A DNA stretch of 64,000 nt from Leptospira sp. (GTDB lineage: Bacteria; Spirochaetota; Leptospiria; Leptospirales; Leptospiraceae). Shown in pieces: positions 27,256-37,351 of this stretch (its first letter is position 1; each line of letters starts with the position of its first letter). The notes under the pieces were generated by a model. It had not been told where the DNA came from. It saw only the letters and a list, made by a program, of their open reading frames with translations, and ran no database searches. The position numbers and the translations under genes are program-made. The stretch spans positions 16,751 to 80,750 of the forward strand of contig JAACWH010000025.1 in assembly GCA_009991425.1 (NCBI GenBank). The letters are read 5' to 3'.

Positions 27256-27837
27256 TTCTTCTCGAATTTCATCAATTCCTTTGTTTGTTAAAGCAGATGC
27301 ATAAATAACTTTTTGATTCAATTGACTAGAATCTTTTTTAGATTCAGCCCTTTCTTTTTGATTCAATTTGTCCTCTTTGGTTCGTACAAGTATACTGGTA
27401 ATATTTTTATTTTGAGCAGTCTGTAGTAAAAGCACTTCCTCGTCTGAAATCATTCTTCTTGCGTCCAATAAAACAAAGAGACATTTTAATTTAACAGTTT
27501 GATTCAGATATTTTTCTAAAAGAATCATCATTGATTTGTGTTCTGAATGAGAGGCTTTAGAGTAGCCAAATCCTGGTAAGTCGACTAAACTAAATCGGTT
27601 AGGAACGACAAAAACGTTTATTAATTTTGTTTTGCCTGGAGTCCTGGAAGTTTTGGCGAGACTCTTTCTATTTAAAATTGCATTGATCAAAGATGATTTT
27701 CCTGCGTTGGATCTTCCTATAAATGCAATTTCTGGAAATCTAGATTCTTTTATAAATAGGTTTGGATCTCCAAATGATTTGTAGAAAAATGCTTTTTGTA
27801 ATTCTATTAATAATTCTTCAGCTTCTGATGATTTCAT
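27235..27837 (-). CDS. engB: Ribosome-biogenesis GTPase EngB/YsxC
   Basis: This 200-residue TrmE-Era-family GTPase has G1 GRSNAGKSSLINAI, G3 DLPGFGYSKAS, G4 TKEDKL and G5 ASALTNKG. EngB is needed for assembly of the large ribosomal subunit. The ATG at 27837 overlaps the TGA of tilS (ATGA) and is preferred to an upstream TTG at 27846. Its 3' end overlaps the convergent HExxH gene by 21 bases. It closes a coupled group with tilS and the GAF-PP2C phosphatase gene. Confidence 0.9.
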   Translation of the reverse strand: MKSSEAEELLIELQKAFFYKSFGDPNLFIKESRFPEIAFIGRSNAGKSSLINAILNRKSLAKTSRTPGKTKLINVFVVPNRFSLVDLPGFGYSKASHSEHKSMMILLEKYLNQTVKLKCLFVLLDARRMISDEEVLLLQTAQNKNITSILVRTKEDKLNQKERAESKKDSSQLNQKVIYASALTNKGIDEIREELRIHIQ

Positions 27838-29132
27838 TCTTTCCAATCCTTGGGGAAATTTTCTAATTCATTATTCCATAATTTAATTAAGATTATGTAT
27901 GGTTTATTCTCTTTGAAAACAATAGGTACTAATTTTCGAATAGATTTTGGAATACAATTTGTTCGAAATATCTCTGAAATTTCTTTCTTCAAATTATTAT
28001 GATTAATACATAATCCATTTTCTATATAGCCAATATGGTAGCCATCCTTTTGATCAAGATTCATCTTCCAGGAATTTTGATTCCAATGGATCTCTATAGA
28101 TTTTTCAGAATATTCTATCTTCGCAGCATCGAAACAACTAGAATAATGCGGAATTAAAAATAGTGGACCTGAACTTTGTTTAGAGAGTAAGTATTCATTA
28201 GTTTTGTATTCAAAACTCTTCTCATTTATTAAAAATTCATAAGTTTCGAGAATCGTAGATCTACGGGCAGGGGAAAGTGAAAGCATTTTAAGATGGATGT
28301 CAAAAAGATTTTTCCATTGAGATGTTGAAGATATTGAAAGGCAAGTATCTCGTGGAATAGTGAGAAACGGCTTAGTTTTCTTAGAAGTTTGGTTGTTAAT
28401 TTTCGCATATTTTGATTGAAATGTATTTGAATGGATAGCTTCAGAATCGTCGTGTAAATTATTATAAACTCTATCAAATTTTAAACCTTCTTTTTCTAAT
28501 AAAGGTAGAATTTGCATACGAATTCGATTTCGAAAAAATAAATCACTTTGATTGGTTTCATCCTCCCAAATTTTAAATTGAGTAATCAAATAGTAGCATT
28601 CATTTAATTCTTTATCTGTAAGCAAGGTAAGTGGGCGAAAAATATTTCCATCCCAAGTCCGCATTGTATTAAATTGGACACCACCATCTCTAACTAAATT
28701 TATTAATATCGTTTCGAAGTAATCTTTTGTGTGATGGCCAGTTGTGATATAGGCATTATTTTTATGAGCCAATTTGAATAAAGTCTTCCTGCGAACAATT
28801 CGTCCAGTCTCCTCTAATGATTTCTTTATGCGTTTAGAAAGTTTAGGAATAATCTTTGAAATGAGAATATTATTGTTTTCGAAATGAGTATCTAAGAAAT
28901 CTCGAATTTCGATTATTTCTTGTTCAGAATTACGAATATTATGTGCTAAATGAAATACTATAGGTATTGGAATATTATGATTTCTATGTAAATAAATATA
29001 GAATTCCAAAAGTATCCTAGAATCTTTACCCCCAGAAAAGCTCAGTATTGCTTTCTTTTGGATTATCTGATCGTAATTTTTATTTATTCTATTCCATAGA
29101 TTAGAATAAATTATTTCTAATCGGCTATCCAT
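27834..29132 (-). CDS. tilS: tRNA(Ile)-lysidine synthase
   Basis: This 432-residue protein has the N-terminal PP-loop ATPase motif SFSGGKDSRILLEF (residues about 30-43) and the family histidine region FHLAHNIRNSEQEI, with GHHTKDYFETILINLVRDGG further on. TilS converts C34 of the CAU-anticodon tRNA-Ile to lysidine, an essential change of decoding. The C-terminal half is divergent and AT-rich. Its 5' end overlaps the phosphatase gene by eight bases and its 3' end overlaps engB by four. Confidence 0.87.
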   Translation of the reverse strand: MDSRLEIIYSNLWNRINKNYDQIIQKKAILSFSGGKDSRILLEFYIYLHRNHNIPIPIVFHLAHNIRNSEQEIIEIRDFLDTHFENNNILISKIIPKLSKRIKKSLEETGRIVRRKTLFKLAHKNNAYITTGHHTKDYFETILINLVRDGGVQFNTMRTWDGNIFRPLTLLTDKELNECYYLITQFKIWEDETNQSDLFFRNRIRMQILPLLEKEGLKFDRVYNNLHDDSEAIHSNTFQSKYAKINNQTSKKTKPFLTIPRDTCLSISSTSQWKNLFDIHLKMLSLSPARRSTILETYEFLINEKSFEYKTNEYLLSKQSSGPLFLIPHYSSCFDAAKIEYSEKSIEIHWNQNSWKMNLDQKDGYHIGYIENGLCINHNNLKKEISEIFRTNCIPKSIRKLVPIVFKENKPYIILIKLWNNELENFPKDWKE

Positions 29133-31011
29133 TGCTAGCTAGGGCAATCATAGTAATGTCATCATGTTGCTCACGATCGCCAACAAAACCTTCAAGATCT
29201 TCATAAATTTGATTCAACAGATTTTTGGAATTGAGATTTTCTGAGGCATGTTTCATGAATGATTCAAATAATCTTGGATCATCAAAGCTGACTCCATTTT
29301 CATTCATGGCTTCTGTAACTCCATCTGTATATAGAAGCATTACATCTCCTGTGTTCAGACGAAAGGTTCCAGAGTTACTCCAGCGGTTTATATTTGGTTC
29401 AATACCTAGTACAATTCCTTTTGTTTCAATGATTTCAAGGGAATTGGTTTCTTTCCGATAAATTAGGATATTTCCATGACCAGCACCAGCAAATAAAAAT
29501 TCATTCGTATTGGGATCCCAACTAATCAAAGTCATAGTCATAAATCTTGGAGACACTGCTTCAGAATAATTGTAATAGATATAGGTATTAATATCAGAAA
29601 GTATTTCATTGATAGTAGGCTTTCGTCTTACTAAAGAATGTAAGATGGTGCGAACTGTAGCCATAACAATTCCGGCAGAGACACCCTTTCCACTTACATC
29701 ACCGATGCAAATAATAACTTCACTTTCATTAGGGGAAACTATAAAATCATAATAGTCGCCACCCACTCCTTTAGCAGATTTCATATAACCAGAAAAGTTA
29801 AAACCATTGATTTCAGGAGTCTCTCTAGGTAAAAGATTCAATTGAATATCACGTGCAATTTCAATTTCTCTTTCAATCATTTTTTGATCACCCATTTTCT
29901 TATACATACGAGTGTTATCAATGGTAATTTTTGTTAATGCTGTATAAGCATTTAAAACTTCGAAATCATCTCTAGAAAAACTTGATTCATCTTTAGATAA
30001 AAAGAGACAAAATTCTGTTCCGTCTTCTGATGAAAAAGGTATAATCAACTTATTCTTAAACTGCTGCGGTTCTTTATTTTTAAAAATCTCTTCTGTATCT
30101 TTTTCATTCAATCGTCCTGAAAAAGATTTCATTCCCGATTCATTTCTATTTAACTCATAGAATTTACACCATGTTTCATTCTTGTTTTTTTCATAAAGTT
30201 TATTCTGTGAAGTATTAGCAAAACTTGATGCAGTAAGCAATACCATCCGCATCATCTCTTCTTGATTATCAATATATAATTTACTTAGTGTTAGAGCAGA
30301 AAGGTGAAGATTTTGGAAATTTACACTTTGGTTTTTGGATCTTTCATATAGACTCGCATTTCTTAAAGCAACTGCGAATTGACCTGTTAGTAATTCCATC
30401 ATTTCTCGTTCTTCTAGTATATTATCAGTGTCAGGTGGTTCTCCATAATCTATAGTAATTAATCCTAGAGCATTAACTCCATATAGTATTGGTATAAGCA
30501 ATTGAGATTTCGTATTTGTGAGATCTGCGTAAAGTTTATAAAAAGGATGCGGTTCATCTTCTAAATTATAATGAATAGATCTAGCCTCAGTCATGCTTTT
30601 GACGAGTGCCCCATAACTTAGATCATAATCTAATTTTATTTTTTTAATTTTTCTTTCTAGTTTTTGGTTAGTAGATTTATAACCTGCTAAATGGATTTGT
30701 GATTTATCAACATCAATAATTAAAATTCCAACATTCCTACTACCGAGTCTTTGGTGAATGAAATTAGCAAATCCGAATGCTAGTTCGCCTATCTTGACTG
30801 TTGAATTAAATAGTGCTAGAGAATCTAAAAGTAGAGAGACTCTGTTTTCTTGATTTTCAATTTGCAGTAGTCCAGAAAATCGAGTTGATCTTCGTTTCTC
30901 TAAAATCCATTCTTTTCCACAGGTGTTGCAGTAAAATCTCGCTTTTCTAGTCTCGCCTTCAGGTGTTTTCGTATCACCACATAGAACACATACACGAGAT
31001 TCAGAGGACAT
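29125..31011 (-). CDS. Zinc-ribbon, GAF-domain and SpoIIE/PP2C phosphatase
   Basis: This 628-residue cytoplasmic protein starts with a zinc ribbon of two CxxC pairs (CVLC and CNTC), then a GAF domain (about 45-215, with LLIPILYGVNALGLITIDYG). A second, GAF-like region (about 235-375) precedes the linker EREIEIARDIQLNLLP, which marks RsbU-type phosphatases. The SpoIIE domain (about 385-628) shows GVGGDYYDF, IGDVSGKGVSAGIVMATV, LYTDGVTEAMNENG and QHDDITMIALA. It probably dephosphorylates an anti-sigma-factor antagonist in response to a ligand bound by GAF. It is divergent from the sigma-54 activator gene and overlaps tilS. Confidence 0.85.
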   Translation of the reverse strand: MSSESRVCVLCGDTKTPEGETRKARFYCNTCGKEWILEKRRSTRFSGLLQIENQENRVSLLLDSLALFNSTVKIGELAFGFANFIHQRLGSRNVGILIIDVDKSQIHLAGYKSTNQKLERKIKKIKLDYDLSYGALVKSMTEARSIHYNLEDEPHPFYKLYADLTNTKSQLLIPILYGVNALGLITIDYGEPPDTDNILEEREMMELLTGQFAVALRNASLYERSKNQSVNFQNLHLSALTLSKLYIDNQEEMMRMVLLTASSFANTSQNKLYEKNKNETWCKFYELNRNESGMKSFSGRLNEKDTEEIFKNKEPQQFKNKLIIPFSSEDGTEFCLFLSKDESSFSRDDFEVLNAYTALTKITIDNTRMYKKMGDQKMIEREIEIARDIQLNLLPRETPEINGFNFSGYMKSAKGVGGDYYDFIVSPNESEVIICIGDVSGKGVSAGIVMATVRTILHSLVRRKPTINEILSDINTYIYYNYSEAVSPRFMTMTLISWDPNTNEFLFAGAGHGNILIYRKETNSLEIIETKGIVLGIEPNINRWSNSGTFRLNTGDVMLLYTDGVTEAMNENGVSFDDPRLFESFMKHASENLNSKNLLNQIYEDLEGFVGDREQHDDITMIALASNG

Positions 31012-31151
31012 ACTGCCAATTTTAGGAGTCTGAAAGGGAATTCAATTCTATTCTCCTTTTGCTTAAAGACTAAGCATGTTTCTTTAAATTCTGATGATTT
31101 GGAATGGATTTTGCATAAATATTAATCATTAGCTAAATTGCTAATTTATTG

Positions 31152-31199
31152 GGCAGATAGGCACTATTTGCCAAACTCAATATGTCTAAAATATAGACA
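31152..31199. promoter_or_regulatory. Two palindromes in the phosphatase / sigma-54-activator divergent region
   Basis: The first palindrome is GGCAGATAG-GCA-CTATTTGCC (31152-31172, nine-base arms with one mismatch). The second is TGTCTA-AAATA-TAGACA (31183-31199, six-base perfect arms). They lie 25-72 bases ahead of the activator ATG and 140-190 bases from the phosphatase ATG. Both have the symmetry expected for dimeric repressor or activator sites. Confidence 0.45.
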
Positions 31200-31223
31200 A
31201 TTTGATTAATTTATGGAGTAATT

Positions 31224-33320
31224 ATGTCCGAACGAAAGATCAATCCTATTCTATCGATCCACGAAGTTGCTACCGCAATGAATTCTACTCATGATCCAGA
31301 CGGATTGTTGGAATTAATTTTGGATCGCTGTATTCAGATTTCAGGAGCTGAATCTGGATCTCTTATGCTAATCAATGATAAAGAAGGAGTTCTGAATGTA
31401 ATTACAACCCGGGGGATGAATCCGAAACTCATGAGTGAGTTTCGCCTAAAAATTGGCCAAGGTATTACGGGGATGGCTGTCTCTACGGGCAAAGGAAAAG
31501 TAGTCAATGATATTCGAAAAGATCCAGATTATATAAAAGTAAAAGAAGATATTCTATCAGAATTAGTAGCCCCCATGATTGTCGAAGGATCTGTAATCGG
31601 AGTTATATCATTAGATTCGAACAGATTGAACGCATTTACACAAGATATGTTTGATATTGTGACAGTTCTTGCAAATCAAGCAGCTCAAGTATTTAAGAAT
31701 CTTCAGACATTTAGAAACCTCGAACAAAAAACTAAGATCCAATCTACTCTAATAGAAATTTCAAAAGTAGTTACATCCTCCTTGGATACCAATGAAGTTT
31801 TTTCTTCCATCATGAATTTATTAGATAAATCATTAAAATTAGAAAAGGGAACGATTGTACTCTATAATAAGGAAGAAGATCTATTAAAGATTGTCGCTGC
31901 ATCAGGATTAACTAGCGATGAAATGGATAAGGGAACATACCAAATAGGTGAGGGGGTAACTGGAAAAGTTTTCGAAACTGGTGAAGCCGTCATCATAGAA
32001 TCAGTAGGCGATGATCCAAACTTTTTAAATAGAGTTGGGTATTTATCACATTTTAATATAGAGAATTCTGAATTGGCATTAATCGTTGTTCCTATTATTT
32101 CTGATCAAGGAAAGTTAGGATTAGTATCTGTTTTCTTAGATAATCATAAACATATAGATTTGAAATCCTATCTAGATTTTCTTTTAGTAGTCGCATCTAT
32201 TATTTCTCAGACTATTAAAATTAATAAGCTAGTTGAAGAAGCTAAGAAAGAAATCTCCAGAGAAAATATTCAATTAAAAAGAGAATTAAAAAACAAATAC
32301 AGATTTGGATCTTTGATTGGAAAAGCTTCTAACATGGAAAAGCTATTTGAAAAGATACAAATCGTAGCAGATTCAAGAGCTTCTATTTTGATCACAGGTG
32401 AATCAGGAACTGGAAAGGAAATGATTGCAAGTTCTATTCATTACAATAGCAGTCGATCTGAATGTCCATTCGTTAAAATAAATTGTGCAGCTATACCAGA
32501 GAATTTATTAGAATCTGAATTATTTGGCCACAAAAAGGGATCTTTTACTGGAGCAGTTGCTGATAAAAAAGGTAAATTTGAATTGGCTGATACTGGAACG
32601 ATTTTCCTAGATGAGATCGGTGAAATGGATTTGAATCTCCAATCTAAATTGCTTCGTGTTCTCCAAGAAAGAGAGATAGAGGCTGTTGGTTCAGTTAAAA
32701 CTAAGAAAATTGATGTTCGAATTATTGCCGCAACAAACGCAGATTTAGAAGATCTGATTGCTCAAAAGAAATTTAGACCTGATTTATATTATCGACTAAA
32801 TGTTGTTAATCTGCATACGCCTGCACTTCGAGATAGAACAGAAGATATTCCACTTTTAATCAATCATTTTATCGAAAAATACGCTAAGGATAATTCTAAA
32901 GATATACGAGGGCTCACAAGAGATTCAATAAAATTATTATTAAAATACAATTGGCCTGGAAATGTAAGAGAGTTAGAGAATGTTATAGAGAGGGCTGTTG
33001 TCTTATCGCAAGGTAATACACTGGATGTAGATGATTTTTCAGAGATATTTGAAAAAATGGTAACTCCAGAAATTAAGCATGATTCAGTTATTGCTGAATC
33101 TACAGATATGGTTGATATTAGTTCAGGAACTTTTTCTTCTAGTCATTTGGATACTCTTGATGGAAAAGCAATGGAAGTAATCGTAAATGAAGTGGAAGCA
33201 AGAATGATTCAATATGCTATGAAGAAGTTTCGGTATACTAAGACTCGTGTTGCAAAATTCCTTGGCATAAATAGAAACACATTGGATAAAAAGATTAAAG
33301 AACTTAATATAGAATATTAA
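31224..33320 (+). CDS. GAF-GAF-AAA-Fis sigma-54-dependent transcription activator
   Basis: This 698-residue protein has two GAF sensor domains (about 10-160 and 170-330), a short helical linker, an AAA+ domain with Walker A GESGTGKE (392-399), the sigma-54 contact loop GSFTGA (439-444, Ser replacing the first Ala) and Walker [10 protein letters not shown] (461-469). A Fis-type helix-turn-helix ends the protein (about 655-692, [21 protein letters not shown]). The layout is that of NifA-like activators. It has no receiver domain, so control is by ligands bound to GAF. It is divergent from a GAF-PP2C phosphatase gene and convergent with a cyclase gene. Confidence 0.9.
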   Translation: MSERKINPILSIHEVATAMNSTHDPDGLLELILDRCIQISGAESGSLMLINDKEGVLNVITTRGMNPKLMSEFRLKIGQGITGMAVSTGKGKVVNDIRKDPDYIKVKEDILSELVAPMIVEGSVIGVISLDSNRLNAFTQDMFDIVTVLANQAAQVFKNLQTFRNLEQKTKIQSTLIEISKVVTSSLDTNEVFSSIMNLLDKSLKLEKGTIVLYNKEEDLLKIVAASGLTSDEMDKGTYQIGEGVTGKVFETGEAVIIESVGDDPNFLNRVGYLSHFNIENSELALIVVPIISDQGKLGLVSVFLDNHKHIDLKSYLDFLLVVASIISQTIKINKLVEEAKKEISRENIQLKRELKNKYRFGSLIGKASNMEKLFEKIQIVADSRASILITGESGTGKEMIASSIHYNSSRSECPFVKINCAAIPENLLESELFGHKKGSFTGAVADKKGKFELADTGTIFLDEIGEMDLNLQSKLLRVLQEREIEAVGSVKTKKIDVRIIAATNADLEDLIAQKKFRPDLYYRLNVVNLHTPALRDRTEDIPLLINHFIEKYAKDNSKDIRGLTRDSIKLLLKYNWPGNVRELENVIERAVVLSQGNTLDVDDFSEIFEKMVTPEIKHDSVIAESTDMVDISSGTFSSSHLDTLDGKAMEVIVNEVEARMIQYAMKKFRYTKTRVAKFLGINRNTLDKKIKELNIEY

Positions 33321-33338
33321 GAAATTAATTATTGAAAC

Positions 33339-34631
33339 TTATTCTAATTTTAATTTAAAACAATTTATCACATCTCTCTTTCCTTTGATTTCAAGGTCTT
33401 TCAATAAAGTCATTTTATTTTGGTCAAATTGACTTAGGCTATCATATACGGTTCTGCTAAGAATCAGATCAGACTGATTGGATTTTGTTAGACTTTCTAA
33501 TCTGGAAGCAAGGTTGACTGTGTCGCCTATGATCGTATAATTTTTTCTTTTTTTGCTACCTATATTCCCTAACACAACTTCTCCGTGATGGAGTCCGATT
33601 CCATGTTTAATAGTTGGATAATTATTTAGTGTAAATATCTTATTGATTTTATTTAATTCCTCAGACATTTCTAGTGCAGCTTTAAATGCACTTGCTTGCG
33701 GGTTCTCTATTGCAATAGGTGCTCCAAAATAAGCCATAACAGAATCTCCAATGAATTTATCTACGACACCACCATTTCTTTGGATAATATCAACCATTGA
33801 GTCAAAGTATTGATTCAAGAATGATACTATTTCTTTAGGATTTCTTTCTTCTGATATAGATGTGAAATTTCTTAAATCTGCGAAGAGAACTGTTACTTCT
33901 CTTTCTTCTCCTTCTTCGGAGAGTCCGCCTTCTTGCAAAATTTTATCACGCACTTCATCTGATACATACTCACCTAATACTGAGGAGACAAACTCTCTTT
34001 CTTGGACAGTATCTGATATTTTGATTAGCATCCTTCTTGCCTGGTTAGCGAGTAAGCCTCCGAAAAGTCCTGTTACTAATATGTAGAGAACAATTTCAAT
34101 ATAGTATGTAATTCCCAATACTTGCTCATAATGATCTGTTTGCTCAGCATAATTGAATTGTAACCAAAGAAAGCAAATTGTAAATAATAAAGAGGAAAAT
34201 AAACCTCCTATGATAGCAATTCTAAATGAAAAAGAAAATGCAGTCGCCATTGTCATAATTAAAAACAAAGAAGGTATTGTATGACTCATGATTGGAATGG
34301 AAAAATCAGGAGCAAATAAATCTGTAATGAAAAATACTATCAAAGGAGAAAATAAAGGATAGCTGATCCCTACAAAATAATAAAATAACATAGATTTAGT
34401 GGAATTGCTATTTTTTTCGAGAAGGAATTTAACTAAGACAACTAAAAAGAAACTTATTATAATAAATAAAAATAGAGAAATAGTATGCCATTTACGCATC
34501 TCTGCGGTAAAGTTTAACAAGAGCAGGACAGCAGAAAAAATGGGCAGTGAAACAACCCAAAATTTAAGCAAGGTAAGATAAGCTTCCTTTGCTTCTAAGG
34601 TGATAAATTTATCAATATTACGAAGACTCAT
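33339..34631 (-). CDS. Membrane-bound class III adenylate cyclase
   Basis: This 430-residue protein has six membrane helices in its first 200 residues and a C-terminal cyclase domain. The metal-binding aspartates are in LFADLRNFTSISEER and FIGDSVMAYFG, the adenine-selecting Lys is in VVDKFIGD, and the transition-state residues are in IGDTVNLASRLESL. It makes cAMP from ATP as a dimer. It has no HAMP domain; the six-helix part resembles MASE-like sensor regions. It is convergent with the sigma-54 activator gene, with no terminator visible in between. Confidence 0.85.
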   Translation of the reverse strand: MSLRNIDKFITLEAKEAYLTLLKFWVVSLPIFSAVLLLLNFTAEMRKWHTISLFLFIIISFFLVVLVKFLLEKNSNSTKSMLFYYFVGISYPLFSPLIVFFITDLFAPDFSIPIMSHTIPSLFLIMTMATAFSFSFRIAIIGGLFSSLLFTICFLWLQFNYAEQTDHYEQVLGITYYIEIVLYILVTGLFGGLLANQARRMLIKISDTVQEREFVSSVLGEYVSDEVRDKILQEGGLSEEGEEREVTVLFADLRNFTSISEERNPKEIVSFLNQYFDSMVDIIQRNGGVVDKFIGDSVMAYFGAPIAIENPQASAFKAALEMSEELNKINKIFTLNNYPTIKHGIGLHHGEVVLGNIGSKKRKNYTIIGDTVNLASRLESLTKSNQSDLILSRTVYDSLSQFDQNKMTLLKDLEIKGKRDVINCFKLKLE

Positions 34632-34795
34632 TAAGTAGAGCTTCTTTAAATTTTCAAAATCTGCAAGAAATAGTTTTTCGTTTTAGTTTATTTTTCCATT
34701 TAAAAAGTTGTAAAAGGAAAAATATTGTGGTTTACATTAATACATTATTTAAAAACCAAATTATCTTACTAAATAATCTGAAGTTAGTTGATTAC

Positions 34796-36541
34796 TTACC
34801 TAGACCTCACTATTGGATTCAATTTAAGTTCTTTCCAATCTGTCCAATTGATTGAATCTGCAGAATAGTTATATATTAAAAAGGGATCATACAAAGATAC
34901 AGTTCCGCTGTATTCTCTTTTAACGACGCAGCTGTATAAGCTTGAGATTATGTTGCATTTATTTAAAGATGTCAATTCACCTCCTGTTGTATAACCTGAT
35001 ATTTGAGTTATCTTAGGTTGAGGCTGAGTCTCACGAACTGTATTATCACTATGATTGAATTCGATTCTTAACAAGGGAAGACTAGACCCATCAATAAATT
35101 CAAAAGCTGTTTTTTCTGAATTAAAAATAGAACCATTTTGAGTAGTAACCTGATTGATTTGATATCCACCTGAGAAACTTAAATTTGATGCAGGTAGATT
35201 GGCATCTGTATTGGAAGTTGAATATCTTGTTACATCACTGGGACTTGTTGATACTTCTTCTAGAAAGAATTTATAATTATTGGTTATCAATTTAATTGAC
35301 GGTCCAACTAGTGGAGAGCTGTGAGAAAATGTATTGCTTGAATCTGATAAATCAAAATTAGATATATAATAACTAGATCCATTGTAGTTTAAAATTAATT
35401 CCTTATATTGGAAAATTGTTCCATCGCTGTAATTAAATGGACTATTTGCACCAGGAACAATTGCAGTATTAGAACTACCTGATTGCAATAGATTGTTATC
35501 AATTCGCCATTCGCTATTTGTTCCATCAGTCTCTTTATAAATCATCTTTCCATTATTATAAAAAAACTTACCATTGTTGAAGGTGTTGTAAATTGATCTA
35601 TTACTTAGAGAATAAAATGTATAATTGTCTGGTTGGCTGAATGGAATTTTAGCAAAAAAGTAACTATCAACTGATGCTACAGTTTTTCGAATAACAAGGA
35701 CTAAGGAATCTTCCGTTGCAAACCGAGTAGTTATGCTGTATTGAATATCAAAATTTTGTGTTCCAGCAGCAGCATCTGAGTTTGCATCAACTATGACAAA
35801 AGATTGATAATCTTGCCCATTGGACGTATAAAAAATCAAGATATACCTTCCAATTCGAATATTACCAACAGAAAGATTATAGTCTTTATTGAATAATATT
35901 TCTACAGAATAAAATGCTTTTCCATCATGAGTTCCTAAGGGTTTTGGATCTTCGGTTATATAAACTTCATACGGTTCATAATCTCTTTTAGTTATTCGAG
36001 TAAGGTTCTGCTCTATGAATTTGTATCCATCAGGATAAGCTTCTTGGACGATTGTAAATGCCTTATCTGTCGAACTCAAAAGATCTATAACCAAAGAGCC
36101 GTGGTATGTCGGACTTGAAGAGAATTTATAAATGTCTAATCTAAACCTACCTAAATCTCGGAAATACAATCTATGAAAACCTTCACTTGCTTGTTGGAAA
36201 GTTCCAATAAACTCCCCCGAAGTATCCTCTTGGTTTGGAATTGGAATTGTATAGTCTCTTGGAACCTTACTTACTTTAATTACAGTTGAACCATTTATTG
36301 CTCCATTCTCAAGAAATTTAACAGTAGTTTCGTACTCCACACCCTTTAAAAAATTAGAGAGTAATAGTAGTCCATAAAGTTTACTTAATTCAGAGTCATT
36401 GTCTAGCTCGGAATTTTTAAAAAGGATGCAATTTGTTGTTAGAAATAAATATAATACTATTAAAAGGGAAAGGAATTTCTTCTTAACGATTTGTGAAAAT
36501 AAGAAATTAATCAAGGAGAAAAAATTATTGAGCATGCTCAT
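34796..36541 (-). CDS. Large putative lipoprotein of unknown function
   Basis: This 581-residue protein has a hydrophobic stretch (about 22-37) ending in a spirochaetal lipobox FLTTNC, with lipidation at Cys38. The mature part is rich in Ser, Asn, Tyr and short beta strands, and contains repeated phrases of the type FFYNNGKMIYKE. A beta-propeller-like or WG-repeat-like fold is possible but no family is recognised. Two other Cys (NKCNIISS and YSCVV) lie near the C terminus. A second ATG six bases downstream is an equal start candidate. It stands alone on the minus strand. Confidence 0.65.
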   Translation of the reverse strand: MSMLNNFFSLINFLFSQIVKKKFLSLLIVLYLFLTTNCILFKNSELDNDSELSKLYGLLLLSNFLKGVEYETTVKFLENGAINGSTVIKVSKVPRDYTIPIPNQEDTSGEFIGTFQQASEGFHRLYFRDLGRFRLDIYKFSSSPTYHGSLVIDLLSSTDKAFTIVQEAYPDGYKFIEQNLTRITKRDYEPYEVYITEDPKPLGTHDGKAFYSVEILFNKDYNLSVGNIRIGRYILIFYTSNGQDYQSFVIVDANSDAAAGTQNFDIQYSITTRFATEDSLVLVIRKTVASVDSYFFAKIPFSQPDNYTFYSLSNRSIYNTFNNGKFFYNNGKMIYKETDGTNSEWRIDNNLLQSGSSNTAIVPGANSPFNYSDGTIFQYKELILNYNGSSYYISNFDLSDSSNTFSHSSPLVGPSIKLITNNYKFFLEEVSTSPSDVTRYSTSNTDANLPASNLSFSGGYQINQVTTQNGSIFNSEKTAFEFIDGSSLPLLRIEFNHSDNTVRETQPQPKITQISGYTTGGELTSLNKCNIISSLYSCVVKREYSGTVSLYDPFLIYNYSADSINWTDWKELKLNPIVRSR

Positions 36542-36837
36542 AAATTTATTTTTCCATAATAAAATTCAATTAATAATTTACTTTTCGAAATTTATTAAAA
36601 AATAACAAAAGAGTCTATAAACTAAACATTCTTTACATCATCACAGAATTTATTAACATCAAGTTCATTTGCGAATCATTGCATTTGATTATTATGTCTC
36701 ATTGATTAATAATAGAAAAAATTATTTCTAGTATGAAATACCTTTTTCTAGATAATCTTAGGAATTTCCATTTGACTTGCAACTTTCTTAAAGAAGCATG
36801 GACTGTACCACGCATTTATTTATAACCAGGAATTCTC
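36542..36837. other. Intergenic region upstream of rpmH
   Basis: This 296-base AT-rich region lies between the divergent lipoprotein gene and rpmH and must contain the ribosomal-protein promoter. A TTGACT at 36772-36777 could be a -35 box, but no good -10 follows at the right spacing. No repeated TTATCCACA-type DnaA boxes are present, so it does not look like a replication origin. Confidence 0.4.
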
Positions 36838-36999
36838 ATGAAAAGAACATTTCAACCATCAAGAGTAAAAAGAGCAAGAACCCACGGATTTCGTGCCAGA
36901 ATGGCAACAGTAGCAGGCCGAAAAGTGCTTTCTAGAAGAAGGCTTAAAGGCAGATACAAATTGACTGTTTCTGATGAAAAGGTAGGACGAAAGTTCTAG
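36838..36999 (+). CDS. rpmH: 50S ribosomal protein L34
   Basis: This short gene encodes 53 residues beginning [18 protein letters not shown], with [19 protein letters not shown] following. This is the standard L34 sequence with a slightly longer C terminus ([13 protein letters not shown]). AGGA lies seven bases before the ATG. It begins the conserved rpmH-rnpA-yidD-yidC-khpB-mnmE cluster. Confidence 0.96.
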   Translation: MKRTFQPSRVKRARTHGFRARMATVAGRKVLSRRRLKGRYKLTVSDEKVGRKF

Positions 37000-37015
37000 A
37001 CCTTTTTAATCTACC

Positions 37016-37351
37016 ATAGCTCTTAAAAATCCCTCGACACTTCGCAATAAAGAAAGGATACGTAGACTCTTCTCTGGGTCTAAGAAAATTTCAAAGTATC
37101 CGCTCACAATTCTTTACCAAATAAACGAAGGCTTGGATACAGAAATCATCTATTGTTCGGACAAAAGTTCTAAAAACGCTGTCCAAAGAAATAGAACCAA
37201 AAGGCTACTTAGAGCTATTGTTCGAGAAAATAAGGATAAGATTCCACAACAAATGGATATCGCAATCATAGGCAAAAGAGAAATTGAAGATCTGTCCTTT
37301 ATTAAGAGAGTTGATTTGCTTGCATCTCTTCTTTTGAAGATTTCATTATGA
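37016..37351 (+). CDS. rnpA: Ribonuclease P protein component, apparent AUA start
   Basis: The frame encodes the RNase P protein, with the N-terminal LRNKERIRRLFSGSKKI and the family signature NAVQRNRTKRLLRAIVRE, which contacts RNase P RNA. RnpA helps M1-type RNA mature tRNA 5' ends. The frame is open back to a TAA at 37007-37009, but between it and 37133 there is no ATG, GTG, TTG or CTG. A TTG at 37133 would remove the first 39 residues, including needed secondary structure. The only near-cognate start giving full length is ATA at 37016 (111 residues); no Shine-Dalgarno is near it. The 3' end overlaps yidD by four bases (ATGA). Confidence 0.75.
   Translation: MALKNPSTLRNKERIRRLFSGSKKISKYPLTILYQINEGLDTEIIYCSDKSSKNAVQRNRTKRLLRAIVRENKDKIPQQMDIAIIGKREIEDLSFIKRVDLLASLLLKISL

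Noticed and set aside
31152..31172. Possible sigma-54 promoter (GGCAC then TTGC) ahead of the GAF-AAA activator
   Set aside because: The distance between the GG and GC elements is two bases shorter than the strict -24/-12 spacing, and the same bases are better explained as a palindrome.
36542..36837. Replication origin next to rpmH, as in many bacteria
   Set aside because: No dnaA gene and no DnaA boxes are present, and the upstream gene encodes an unrelated lipoprotein.
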